Part shown: piece by piece, positions 15,145 to 22,486 of the stretch
Layout: each line of letters starts with the position of its first letter
Position numbering within the stretch: the stretch's first letter is position 1
DNA from: an uncultured Oscillospiraceae bacterium
GTDB taxonomy: Bacteria; Bacillota; Clostridia; Oscillospirales; Oscillospiraceae
Length of the DNA: 22,681 nucleotides
Direction: 5' to 3'
NCBI GenBank assembly: GCA_934655935.1
Contig: CAKUHJ010000013.1
Span: 1 to 22,681 of the forward strand
Made by a program: the position numbers and the translations under genes
The notes under the pieces: model-generated
Told to the model about the DNA's origin: nothing
Databases searched by the model: none
What the model saw: only the letters and a program-made list of their open reading frames with translations

Positions 15145-15483
15145 ATGTCCGATTGCCTGTTCTGCCGCATCATCGCGGGCGAAATCCCGTCCAAAAAGGT
15201 CTACGAGGACGCGCTTTGCTATGCGTTCTATGACATCAGTCCCCTCGCGCCGACGCATTTTCTCGTCGTGCCGAAGCTGCATCTGTCCTCCGCGGCGGAA
15301 ATCTGCGAGGAAAACGAGGCCGTCGTCGGCCATATCTATACCGTCATTGCAAAGCTTGCAAAGGAGCTTGGCTTTGCCGGCGGCTACCGCGTCGTTACCA
15401 ACGTCGGCGCGCTCGCGGGGCAGACCGTGCAGCATCTGCACTTCCACGTTCTGTCCGGCAAGCAGCTCGGCGCGTTCAATTAA
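15145..15483 (+). CDS. HIT family nucleotide hydrolase (HINT/PKCI-1 type), 112 aa
   Basis: HINT-branch proteins hydrolyse nucleoside phosphoramidates and aminoacyl-adenylates. The catalytic triad is H97-L-H99-F-H101 (QTVQHLHFHVLSG). The N-terminal C4-x2-C7 (DCLFCRI) with downstream histidines is the usual zinc site of bacterial HINTs, and IPSKKVYEDALCYAFYDISP is a typical strand-helix region. Length is normal. The Shine-Dalgarno AGGAGG at 15132-15137 follows the alaS stop directly, and ATG 15145 is 7 nt further. Position behind an aminoacyl-tRNA synthetase is suggestive, because some HINTs clear aminoacyl-AMP released by synthetases, but this link is inference. No clear intrinsic terminator follows. 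Confidence 0.95.
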   Translation: MSDCLFCRIIAGEIPSKKVYEDALCYAFYDISPLAPTHFLVVPKLHLSSAAEICEENEAVVGHIYTVIAKLAKELGFAGGYRVVTNVGALAGQTVQHLHFHVLSGKQLGAFN

Positions 15484-15636
15484 ACGCAGATTCCCGCGCC
15501 CCGGATTGCCGCGGACCTTGTCATACCCGGCCCCGGCAACGACCGGCAGGCACATCAGATTGACGAGCATGACCCGCTCCGGGACGTGACGATATGGCCA
15601 GGCTCTATCCTGACGATCTCCGCGCATGCGCGCAGC

Positions 15637-15666
15637 GCCCGCGGGCAGAATATTCTGCCCGCGGGC
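15637..15666. repeat. Perfect 30-bp nested palindrome upstream of the tRNA-Ser promoter
   Basis: Two identical copies of GCCCGCGGGC, each a palindrome, flank the palindrome AGAATATTCT, so the whole 30 bp is also self-complementary. It is followed by AAAAGAAAT rather than a T-run and is GC-rich leftward too, so it is not a canonical intrinsic terminator in either direction. It ends 11 bp before the -35 box of the tRNA promoter, a position suited to an activator or repressor site. It could alternatively act as a 3' end or stability hairpin for the alaS-HIT mRNA. Confidence 0.8.
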
Positions 15667-15677
15667 AAAAGAAATGC

Positions 15678-15706
15678 TTGACATTTCCACTCCCATTGTG
15701 TATGAT
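15678..15706 (+). promoter_or_regulatory. Strong SigA-type promoter for tRNA-Ser
   Basis: Perfect TTGACA at 15678-15683, exactly 17 bp, then TATGAT at 15701-15706. Transcription should start near 15713, giving a 5' leader of about 64 nt that RNase P would remove. Confidence 0.88.
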
Positions 15707-15776
15707 AATGGGGCTGTTTGAGCCGTGGCTCAGCATGCGGCGTTCGCCATGACCGGCCGGGCGTCAAAATTGATTT

Positions 15777-15868
15777 GGAGTGGTATCGAAGCGGTCATAA
15801 CGAGCACGACTGGAAATCGTGTGGCCGTGTTGAGCGGCCCGAGGGTTCGAATCCCTCCCACTCCGCCA
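15777..15868 (+). tRNA. tRNA-Ser, anticodon GGA (92 nt, CCA encoded)
   Basis: Class II tRNA reading UCC/UCU. Acceptor arm GGAGTGG (15777-15783) pairs with CCACTCC (15858-15864); discriminator G15865 is correct for Ser and CCA is encoded at 15866-15868. D-stem TCG/CGA is present. The anticodon stem CACGA/TCGTG encloses CTGGAAA, giving GGA. The long variable arm GGCCG/CGGCC is the serine identity element. T-arm GAGGG-TTCGAAT-CCCTC is at 15841-15857. Confidence 0.98.
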
Positions 15869-15870
15869 TG

Positions 15871-15908
15871 CCGCTGCGAACTGCATCAGGTTCGCAGCGG
15901 TCTTTTTA
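15871..15908 (+). terminator. Intrinsic terminator of tRNA-Ser
   Basis: CCGCTGCGAAC (15871-15881) and its complement (15890-15900) form a perfect 11-bp stem with an 8-nt loop, followed by TCTTTTTA. It starts 2 nt after the tRNA CCA end. Confidence 0.92.
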
Positions 15909-15985
15909 TACCATGCCGCAGAAGACCCTCCCGTTTACCGGAGGCCGTCTCCTTCCGGCTTCTGAAAAGCGAGGGACCAACAGCC

Positions 15986-17200
15986 TTGAAGCACACCGCA
16001 CAGCGCATACAGGCGCACAACGAGATCGTCTACGCAGCCCGGAGCGCCGCCTACAACGCGGCCCTTCCATTTCTCAACGGAACCCTGATTCAGCTCTTCC
16101 TGGCCTTCCAGGGCGTCTCTGCGGCCAGGATCGGCACGTTCAACATGATTCTTTATATTGTGAACATCGCCGCGACGGTGCTTCTGTCCTCCATCGCCGA
16201 GCGAAAGGGCAACGCAGTTCTGCAGTCCGGAAGAATCATGCTCGCGCAGATGCTCGCCTACCTTCTTTATCCGCTGGCTGCGCTTCTGACCTCCGGGACG
16301 GCGCTTTATCTGATTTTGCTCGGCGCCGCCGCCATCCAGATGCTGCTCTACGCCTCCAAGGCGATTTTTGAGTACAAGCTGATCTATCAGATTACCCCGA
16401 TTCAGAACTACGGCCGCCTGACCTCGATCGCCGGCGCGGTCATCGGGGTGGTCGGCGCGGGCGTCGGCTGGCTTTATGCGCGGCTGGTCAATTCCATTCC
16501 GGACGGCGGCGGCTACCTTGCTGGAATGCTTCTGTGCCTGCTGATGCTTGCCGCCAGCACCTTCTTCAATCACAGGCTTCGTATCGTCGACCACAGCTTC
16601 GATCAGGCCCCGCCTGCGGCAGAAAAGAAAAAGGCCTCGACGCTGGCCCTCATCCGCATGCCGGTTTTCCGCAAATTCCTGGTTCCGAACGCCATCCGCG
16701 GCGTCACGCAGGGCGTCATGGACTCCATCGCCCTCATCGCCCTTGCCATGGGCATCCGGGAAAGCGATGCGGCAAGCCTGCCGGTCATCTGCTCGTGCGC
16801 CTACATCGGCGCGTGTGCGCTGTTCGCGTTTGTGGAGCACCGCATGTCCGTCGTCACCATCGGTCTGATCGGCGGCGCGATGACGCTGGCCATGATCTTC
16901 CTGCCCCACGGGAACAGCACCGTCTTCATGCTCCTGTTCCTGATCGCGTATTTTGGCCGCATCCTGATTGACTACGTCATGCCGGTCATGGTCTGCCATA
17001 TGATTGACCCGCAGATCGCCGGGGAGTACAACGCGCTGCGCTGGGTGCTGCTGAACATCTGCGCGGCGGGAACGTCCTACGTCGTCGGCCACGTGGTCGA
17101 GCATGTCTCGCCCCTGGTGCTGCTGATTCCGGCGGCGCTGGCCTACGGCGTCAGCATGGTCTGGTTCGCCGTCCTGTATAAGTCCTTCAAACGGTATTAA
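15986..17200 (+). CDS. Polytopic membrane protein, MFS-like transporter, TTG start, 404 aa
   Basis: This is an integral membrane protein with about 11-12 hydrophobic segments, split by a hydrophilic loop of about 30 residues near the middle (DHSFDQAPPAAEKKKAS), the layout of a major facilitator. Substrate is unknown; I see no family-specific signature, and another polytopic class is possible. The open frame continues upstream through the tRNA gene, so the start must lie after 15908. No in-frame ATG exists in a sensible place; TTG 15986 has GAGGGA at 15971-15976, 9 nt away, and gives an N-terminus (LKHTAQRIQAHNEIVYAARS) just before the first membrane segment. No promoter was found in the 77 bp between the tRNA terminator and the TTG, so expression may depend on readthrough. 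A strong hairpin terminator follows. Confidence 0.7.
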   Translation: MKHTAQRIQAHNEIVYAARSAAYNAALPFLNGTLIQLFLAFQGVSAARIGTFNMILYIVNIAATVLLSSIAERKGNAVLQSGRIMLAQMLAYLLYPLAALLTSGTALYLILLGAAAIQMLLYASKAIFEYKLIYQITPIQNYGRLTSIAGAVIGVVGAGVGWLYARLVNSIPDGGGYLAGMLLCLLMLAASTFFNHRLRIVDHSFDQAPPAAEKKKASTLALIRMPVFRKFLVPNAIRGVTQGVMDSIALIALAMGIRESDAASLPVICSCAYIGACALFAFVEHRMSVVTIGLIGGAMTLAMIFLPHGNSTVFMLLFLIAYFGRILIDYVMPVMVCHMIDPQIAGEYNALRWVLLNICAAGTSYVVGHVVEHVSPLVLLIPAALAYGVSMVWFAVLYKSFKRY

Positions 17201-17209
17201 GTATTACAA

Positions 17210-17253
17210 CGGGCCGGGCTGCAGCTCAAGCTGCAGCCCGGCCCGATTTTATT
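17210..17253. terminator. Terminator between the MFS-like gene and the convergent polysaccharide operon
   Basis: A GC-rich inverted repeat (17210-17226 and 17229-17245, perfect over about 16 bp with a TCAA loop) is followed by ATTTTATT on the plus strand. It lies directly after the capG stop on the minus strand, where the following TTGTAAT is a weaker U-run; it is likely to serve both sides. Confidence 0.88.
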
Positions 17254-18427
17254 CTTCCTTCCGCCAGACAAGCTTATTGACAATGCCGGTATAGCTCTGG
17301 ATGATTCTCACGACCTTGCCGGATACATTTTCGTCGGTATAATCCGGCACAGGCACGCCGCAATCGCCGTTTTCCCGCATCCCGACCGCCAGCTCCACCG
17401 CCGCGAGCAGGTGCGCCCCGTCAATGCCTGCCAGGACGAAGCAGCCCTTGTCCATCGCCTCGGGGCGCTCGGTGCTGGTGCGGATGCACACGGCGGGAAT
17501 CGGCTGGCCGACGGAGGCATAGAAGCTGCTCTCCTCGGGCAGCGTGCCGGAATCGCTGACCACGCAGAACGCGTGCAGCTGCAGGCAGTTGTAGTCGTAG
17601 AAGCCGAGCGGCTCATGGCGGATGACGCGGCTGTCCAGCTGGAAGCCGCTCTGCTCCAGGCGTTTGCGGCTGCGCGGATGGCAGGAATAGAGAATCGGCA
17701 TGTCATATTTCTCTGCCAGCGCGTTGACTGCGGAAAACAGGGAGCGGAAATTCTTTTCTGTGTCGATGTTCTCCTCCCGGTGCGCGGAAAGGAGGATGTA
17801 GCGCCCCTTCTCCAGGCCAAGCCGGGCATGCACATCGGACGATCTGATTTTCTCCAGATTTTCGTGCAGAACCTCCGCCATCGGGGAGCCCGTTACAAAC
17901 GTGCGCTCCTTCGGCAGGCCGCACTCGGCCAGATACCGCCGCGCATGCTCGGAGTAGGCCATATTGACGTCGGAAATGATGTCCACGATGCGCCGGTTCG
18001 TCTCCTCCGGCAGGCATTCGTCCTTGCAGCGGTTCCCGGCCTCCATGTGAAAGATCGGAATATGCAGGCGCTTGGCCGCAATCACGCCCAGGCAGCTGTT
18101 CGTGTCGCCCAGCACCAGCACCGCCTCGGGCCGGACCGCCTCCATCAGCCGGTAGGACTCGGCAATGATATTGCCCATCGTCTGGCCGAGGTCCGCGCCG
18201 ACGGCGTCCATGTAGACCTCCGGCTCCTCCAGCGCGAGGTCGCGGAAGAAGATGCCGTTCAGGTTATAGTCGTAATTCTGCCCCGTGTGGGCAAGAATGA
18301 CGTCAAAATAGCGCCGCGCCTTGCGGATGACCGCCGACAGGCGGATGATCTCCGGCCGGGTGCCCACAAGAATGAGCAGCTTCAGCCGGCCGTTCTGCTG
18401 AAAAGAAATTTTACTGTAATCAGGCAT
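17249..18427 (-). CDS. capG: UDP-N-acetylglucosamine 2-epimerase family protein, CapG/FnlC (UDP-L-FucNAc synthase), 392 aa
   Basis: This is predicted to catalyse the last step to UDP-N-acetyl-L-fucosamine, 2-epimerisation of UDP-N-acetyl-L-pneumosamine. It has the two-Rossmann (GT-B-like) fold of WecB with key residues: GTRPEIIRL at 22-30, HTGQNYD at 47-53, LGDTNS with D108, HMEAGNR with E129, PEETNRR at 140-146, HREENID at 216-222 and SDSGTLPEE at 291-299. WecB itself, acting on UDP-GlcNAc, has very similar motifs; assignment to CapG rests on the adjacent capE and capF. The ATG at 18427 has AAGGAG 8 nt upstream, overlapping the capF stop. It is the last gene of the leftward operon and ends at a hairpin terminator. 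Confidence 0.9.
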   Translation of the reverse strand: MPDYSKISFQQNGRLKLLILVGTRPEIIRLSAVIRKARRYFDVILAHTGQNYDYNLNGIFFRDLALEEPEVYMDAVGADLGQTMGNIIAESYRLMEAVRPEAVLVLGDTNSCLGVIAAKRLHIPIFHMEAGNRCKDECLPEETNRRIVDIISDVNMAYSEHARRYLAECGLPKERTFVTGSPMAEVLHENLEKIRSSDVHARLGLEKGRYILLSAHREENIDTEKNFRSLFSAVNALAEKYDMPILYSCHPRSRKRLEQSGFQLDSRVIRHEPLGFYDYNCLQLHAFCVVSDSGTLPEESSFYASVGQPIPAVCIRTSTERPEAMDKGCFVLAGIDGAHLLAAVELAVGMRENGDCGVPVPDYTDENVSGKVVRIIQSYTGIVNKLVWRKEE

Positions 18428-18438
18428 GGTCTTGCTCC

Positions 18439-19635
18439 TTACACCGGCTCATAGAACGTGTCCGGCCGGTCCGGCTGAAAGTTTTCGTTGCAGGTCATAA
18501 CGGTCACGAGCTTTTCCGTTTCCGAAAGGTTGGTGATGCTGTGCGTCCAGCCGGGAATCATATGGACCGCCTCCAGCCTCTCGCCGCTGACCTCAAATTC
18601 CACCGTCTGGCCGGTGTGGATATTCCGCTCCCGGATCAGCCCATGGCCGGAGACGACGATGAACAGCTCCCACTTGGAGTTGTGCCAGTGCTGGCCCTTG
18701 GTGACGCCGGGGCGGCTGACGTTGACCGACACCTGCCCGCAGTCCTGGGTATGCATCAGCTCGGTAAACGAGCCGCGCGCGTCCTCGTGCATGGGAAGCG
18801 GATACCTGAATTTTTCCGCCGGCAGATAGGTCAGATACAGTGCGTACAGCTTCTTTGCGAAGGACCCGTCCGGCATGCGCGGCATCAGAAGCGTCTGCGG
18901 CTGCTGCCGGAAGGTCTGCAGCAGCCCGACAATCTCGCCCAGGGTGACGAAGTGGGTCGCCGGGACGCAGCAGTAGCGTCCCTCGGGGTTCAGGACGGTC
19001 CGCAGGCCGTCAAACTCGCAGCGGCATTCCCTGCCCTCCAGGAGGTCCAGCATGCCCTCGACCAGGTCGTCGATGTACAGAAGCTCCAGCTCCGTCGCCG
19101 GATCGTCGACCGTGAAGGGCCGGTCGTTGGCGACGGCCCAGCAGAAGGTGCTGACCGCGCTGTTGTAGTTCGGGCGGCTGTGGCCCATCAGGTTCGGGAA
19201 GCGGTAAACCGCCGCCTTCACGCCGCGCTCGGCCGCATAGGCAAAGAACAGGCGCTCGCCTGCGAGCTTGCTTTTTCCGTACTCGCTGCCCGCGAAGCGC
19301 CCCGCAAGCGTCGCCTGCAGGGAGGACGCGAGCATCACGTCCGCGCGGCTGTTCTGCCGCCGCAGGCAGTCCAGCAGCTCCGAGCTGAAGCCGAGGTTGC
19401 CCTCCATGAACTCCTCCGGCCTTTCAGGCCGGTTCACCCCGGCCAGATGGAACACGAACCCGGCGTCCCGGCACCAGCCCTCCAGCGCTTCGGGCGGCGT
19501 GTCCAGATCGTATTCATAGATTTCGCCGAGCTGAAGGCCGGGACGGGTTTTGTTTTTGCCGTCACGGATATTTTTCAGATTGCTGACCAGCGCGGTCCCC
19601 ACCATGCCGCGCGCACCCGTCACAAGAATGTTCAT
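18439..19635 (-). CDS. capF: Bifunctional C-3 epimerase/C-4 reductase, CapF/FnlB, 398 aa
   Basis: This is the middle step of UDP-L-FucNAc synthesis. The N-terminal short-chain dehydrogenase domain (about 1-270) has TGARGMVG with G7, G10 and G13 for NADPH and Y119-x3-K123 (EYGKSK) as catalytic pair. The C-terminal cupin (about 285-398) carries out C-3 epimerisation; its metal-binding set is H316-x-H318 (GQHWHNSKWE), E323 and H365 (IPGWTHSITN), matching the known CapF pattern. Length and order of the two domains are normal, so both activities should be intact. The start is fixed by an ATGA overlap with the capE stop at 19632-19635. capG follows after 11 bp. This fused two-domain protein is the most specific marker for the FucNAc pathway in the locus. 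Confidence 0.94.
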   Translation of the reverse strand: MNILVTGARGMVGTALVSNLKNIRDGKNKTRPGLQLGEIYEYDLDTPPEALEGWCRDAGFVFHLAGVNRPERPEEFMEGNLGFSSELLDCLRRQNSRADVMLASSLQATLAGRFAGSEYGKSKLAGERLFFAYAAERGVKAAVYRFPNLMGHSRPNYNSAVSTFCWAVANDRPFTVDDPATELELLYIDDLVEGMLDLLEGRECRCEFDGLRTVLNPEGRYCCVPATHFVTLGEIVGLLQTFRQQPQTLLMPRMPDGSFAKKLYALYLTYLPAEKFRYPLPMHEDARGSFTELMHTQDCGQVSVNVSRPGVTKGQHWHNSKWELFIVVSGHGLIRERNIHTGQTVEFEVSGERLEAVHMIPGWTHSITNLSETEKLVTVMTCNENFQPDRPDTFYEPV

Positions 19636-20678
19636 GCGCGCGTCCCTTCCTTCCGGGCGTTTTGGACATAGTCGGTGGTCAGGAGCTTCTGCACCGTCCC
19701 CTCCACGTCCAGGATTCTGGTGTTGCTGCTGGTATAGGCCTCGTCGGCCATGGTATGAACCTCGCCGTTGACCACGAACTTGTCGTAATTGAGGTCGCGA
19801 TTGTCGGCGGCGACGCGGAAATACTGCCCCATGTCCTCGCTGCGCAGGCGCTCCTCGCGGGTCATGAGGGTTTCATAGAGCTTTTCGCCGTGGCGCGTAC
19901 CGATGATGCGCGTGCCGGTATCGCCGAACAGGCGCTGCACGGCCTTTGCGAGGTCGCCGATGGTGGACGCGTCGGCCTTCTGGATAAACAGATCGCCGGG
20001 GCTTGCGTGCTCGAAGGCGAACATGACCAGGCGCACCGCCTCGTCCAGATTCATGAGGAAGCGGGTCATATTGGGGTCGGTGATGGTGATGGGGTTGCCG
20101 GCGCGGATCTGGTCAATAAACAGCGGAATGACGCTTCCGCGGCTGCACATGACGTTTCCGTAGCGGGTGCAGCAGATGACCGTTCCGCCGCGCTCGGCCG
20201 CGACGCGGGCGTTGGCGTAGATCACGTGCTCCATCATAGCCTTGGAGATGCCCATGGCGTTGATGGGATAGGCGGCCTTGTCCGTGGACAGGCAGACCAC
20301 GCGCCGCACCCCGGCGTCGATGGCCGCGTGCAGCACATTGTCCGTGCCGATGACGTTGGTCCGCACGGCCTGCATGGGGAAAAACTCGCAGGAGGGCACC
20401 TGCTTCAGGGCCGCGGCGTGGAAGATGTAGTCCACGCCCTGCACCGCGTCGCGCACCGACTGTGCGTCGCGCACGTCTCCGATATAAAACTTGACCTTTT
20501 TCGCGTGCTCCGGATGCTCGGACTGCAGCGCGTGGCGCATGTCGTCCTGCTTTTTCTCGTCGCGCGAGAAAATGCGGATTTCGCGCAGATCGGATTCCAG
20601 AAAATGCTTCAAAACCGTCGACCCAAACGACCCCGTCCCGCCGGTGATCATGAGGGTGGCATTCGTGAGCTGTGACAT
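19632..20678 (-). CDS. capE: UDP-GlcNAc 4,6-dehydratase/5-epimerase, CapE/FnlA, 348 aa
   Basis: This is the first step of UDP-L-FucNAc synthesis: UDP-GlcNAc is dehydrated across C4-C6 and inverted at C5. It is a soluble extended SDR of the FlaA1 type. The nucleotide site is ITGGTGSFGS at 11-20; HAAALKQVP at 87-95; STDKAAYPINAMGISK at 131-146. The usual catalytic Tyr of YxxxK is Met (M142-x3-K146), the atypical Ser-Met-Lys arrangement described for CapE, which separates it from PseB-like enzymes. RYGNVMCSRGSVIPLF and the GEKLYETL segment are typical. The ATG at 20678 has AGGAG 7 nt upstream. The gene follows the flippase after 18 bp and overlaps capF by 4 nt. Confidence 0.95.
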   Translation of the reverse strand: MSQLTNATLMITGGTGSFGSTVLKHFLESDLREIRIFSRDEKKQDDMRHALQSEHPEHAKKVKFYIGDVRDAQSVRDAVQGVDYIFHAAALKQVPSCEFFPMQAVRTNVIGTDNVLHAAIDAGVRRVVCLSTDKAAYPINAMGISKAMMEHVIYANARVAAERGGTVICCTRYGNVMCSRGSVIPLFIDQIRAGNPITITDPNMTRFLMNLDEAVRLVMFAFEHASPGDLFIQKADASTIGDLAKAVQRLFGDTGTRIIGTRHGEKLYETLMTREERLRSEDMGQYFRVAADNRDLNYDKFVVNGEVHTMADEAYTSSNTRILDVEGTVQKLLTTDYVQNARKEGTRA

Positions 20679-20696
20679 TTTTCTTCTCCTGTTCTC

Positions 20697-21980
20697 TTAA
20701 AAAACATCCTTCAGTCGGATTGCGTCAAGCATGAGCCTGACGTTTGGCCTTAAATCCGGAATCAGCGCCGGGAAGATGACAATTGTGCTGATCTGCGTGA
20801 CCAGCGACGCCAGCGCCGCGCCCGACGCGCCCAGGCCCGGAATCAGCAGGGCGTTCAGAATCACATTCGTGACTGCCGCCCCGACATATAAGTATTTCAG
20901 ATAGTTCTGCTTGTTATAGCACACGACCCAGGCCGTTCTTGCAACCCCCAGATAGGAAAAGGCCGTATACCACGTGACAATCCGCAGCGGCGCTGCAGCG
21001 GGCAGATAGTCCGCGCCATAGAGCAGCGACACCAGCGGCGTCGCCAGCAGCGACAGTACAGCAGACACGCCGACCGAACAGTAAAAAATGATCGCGTACA
21101 GCTGGCGGTTTTTTCGCTCAAATTGATATCTGTCTTGTTCAAAGCTCTGCAGAATCACCGGGTGCAGAGAGTCAATGATTGCCGAAAGGACAAACACCCA
21201 CGCCGAGCAGAGCGATACCGCAGTGGAATAATAGCCGACCTCTGCGTCGCTCAGCAGCTGCTTCAGCATAAATTTGTCCGTGCTCCCGTAAATCGAAACC
21301 ATCATGCCGGAAAGGATAAAGTGATAGCTGCCGGAAAGAAGCTCCTTTGCCTTTGCGCGGGAATAAGCAAATTCAGGTCCGCCGTGCCTCCTGTACAGGA
21401 TATAAAGTGCAAGCGCCGCGACCAGATAGTCAATGGACGACGCAACCGCGAACCAGGCCACACTTTTCCCCGTCATCAGCAGCCACACCCTGTAGCCGGA
21501 CACAACCGTGTAGGAAATCACAGACGCAATTGCGGCATATTTGGACATCAGCCGGGATTGGAACCAGTAATTGAGTGTGTCCATCACCTGAAAGATCACG
21601 CCAACTGCGCAGAGCAGAACCACGATGTGGGTTTCCCGCTCTCCCGCATCCGCAATCAGCGTAATGCAGACAATCATCAGGACCGACAGCGCACTGGAAA
21701 TTACCCGCAGAGCTATGGCCGAGCCAATCGTTATTCCCTCTTCGTCCGGATGATCGACAAAGTTTTTTATAATAACAGAGTTGATTCCCAGCGTGCAGAA
21801 GGAGGCAAAGAACGACGTAAACGTTGTCGCATAATTGATCAGGCCATAGTTGCTTGGGCCCAGATAGCGCGCAGTCAGCAAGCCGACTATGAATGCCAGC
21901 AGCATATGGTAGACGCGCCCCGCAATCAGCCAGATTGCGTTCTTGCTGACTCTGCTGCCTAAAAGACTTTTTATTTTCAT
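20697..21980 (-). CDS. Wzx-type polysaccharide flippase (PST/MOP superfamily), 427 aa
   Basis: This protein is predicted to flip lipid-linked repeat units across the membrane for polymer assembly. It has about 12 membrane segments and no large soluble domain. The N-terminus (SKNAIWLIAGRVYHMLLAFIV) and the ARYLGPSNYGLINYA segment at about 36-50 are characteristic of Polysacc_synt flippases. A D-K-F-M-L-K-Q-L-L-S-D-A-E-V-G-Y-Y-S-T-A segment near the middle also matches the family. The start is set by an ATGA overlap with the acyltransferase gene. Codon and base composition look less GC-rich than in the capEFG and core genes, a common feature of Wzx genes, which vary between strains. Specificity for the repeat unit cannot be read from sequence. 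No Wzy polymerase is in view. Confidence 0.93.
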   Translation of the reverse strand: MKIKSLLGSRVSKNAIWLIAGRVYHMLLAFIVGLLTARYLGPSNYGLINYATTFTSFFASFCTLGINSVIIKNFVDHPDEEGITIGSAIALRVISSALSVLMIVCITLIADAGERETHIVVLLCAVGVIFQVMDTLNYWFQSRLMSKYAAIASVISYTVVSGYRVWLLMTGKSVAWFAVASSIDYLVAALALYILYRRHGGPEFAYSRAKAKELLSGSYHFILSGMMVSIYGSTDKFMLKQLLSDAEVGYYSTAVSLCSAWVFVLSAIIDSLHPVILQSFEQDRYQFERKNRQLYAIIFYCSVGVSAVLSLLATPLVSLLYGADYLPAAAPLRIVTWYTAFSYLGVARTAWVVCYNKQNYLKYLYVGAAVTNVILNALLIPGLGASGAALASLVTQISTIVIFPALIPDLRPNVRLMLDAIRLKDVF

Positions 21981-22486
21981 ACTTCAAGCTTTCGAATCAG
22001 CTTTGCCGGCACGCCTCCGACAAGCGAATTCTCTGCAACGTCATGCACAACGCAGGCGCACCCTGCAATCACGCAGCCGTCTCCAATCGAGGTATTGCCA
22101 AGAATCGTCGCGCGTCCGCCAATCCAGACGCCGTTTCCAACCTTCTGCGTAAAAATCAGTCCCTCCCCCGCGCGGCGGGCTGCGCTTCCGATTTCATGTC
22201 CGCCGGTCTGGAACGTGACCTCCGGCGCAATATCGCAGCAATTGCCGATGATCACCGTTCCGTTCCCATTCACCTTCAGATTTTTTCCCAGCCAGCAGTT
22301 TTCTCCGACAATCAGCTTTCCGGTGCATTCGATGGGGCCGACAATTTGGGTCCCGCGTCCAATGGAATATCCAACTGAATTCAAAAGCTTTCTCTTTATT
22401 TCAAGAAAAGCGGGCCGGGTTCCGATGAACACCCGGTTCACGAGGAAGACTGCCGATCTTCTCTTTAAGGAATGGAAAATGCTCAT
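21977..22486 (-). CDS. Left-handed beta-helix (hexapeptide) O-acyltransferase, 169 aa
   Basis: This is predicted to add an acetyl (or other acyl) group to a sugar of the polysaccharide, using acyl-CoA, in the cytoplasm. After an N-terminal segment of about 40 residues, hexapeptide repeats of the [LIV]-G-x4 kind run from about 41 to 155 (SIGRGTQIVG, LIVGENCWLG, VIIGNCC, VWIGGRATILG, TSIGDGCVIAG). The external loop with GGHEIG places the probable catalytic histidine at 97, and the C-terminal SLVGGVPAKLIRKL matches the acetyl-CoA-binding end of maltose-acetyltransferase/NeuD-like enzymes. The ATG at 22486 overlaps the stop of the preceding gene (ATGA), and its own stop overlaps the flippase start. 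The acceptor sugar is unknown; FucNAc is a candidate by context. Confidence 0.9.
   Translation of the reverse strand: MSIFHSLKRRSAVFLVNRVFIGTRPAFLEIKRKLLNSVGYSIGRGTQIVGPIECTGKLIVGENCWLGKNLKVNGNGTVIIGNCCDIAPEVTFQTGGHEIGSAARRAGEGLIFTQKVGNGVWIGGRATILGNTSIGDGCVIAGCACVVHDVAENSLVGGVPAKLIRKLEV

Larger units (their letters stand above)
15484..15776. other. Intergenic region between the HIT gene and tRNA-Ser
   Basis: This 293-bp stretch contains no convincing gene. The HIT frame stays open for 65 sense codons after the TAA, to TGA 15679-15681, but lacks a start codon and recognisable motifs. The right half holds a 30-bp perfect palindrome (15637-15666), the tRNA promoter (15678-15706) and, in the predicted tRNA leader, a small inverted repeat TGAGCC-GT-GGCTCA at 15719-15732. 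Confidence 0.6.

Noticed and set aside
12468..15194. A very long open frame (about 900 codons) on the minus strand opposite alaS
   Set aside because: It is a mirror of alaS produced by GC-rich third codon positions; it has no recognisable domain, and alaS is certain. The same holds for long antisense frames opposite dusB, the MFS-like gene and capE/F/G.
15637..15666. The 30-bp palindrome as an ordinary intrinsic terminator of the HIT gene
   Set aside because: It lies 154 bp after the stop and is followed by AAAAG, not a T-run; left open as a 3'-end hairpin but not annotated as terminator.
15484..15681. Sixty-five in-frame codons after the HIT stop, possibly a C-terminal extension by readthrough or a decayed gene
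   Set aside because: The HIT protein is already of normal length, the extension has no start codon, no known motif and runs into the palindrome and tRNA promoter; open frames of this length are common at this GC content.
19632..20678. CapE homologue as an inactive enzyme because the catalytic Tyr is replaced by Met
   Set aside because: Met at this position is the known active form in CapE (Ser-Met-Lys), and the surrounding motif is intact.
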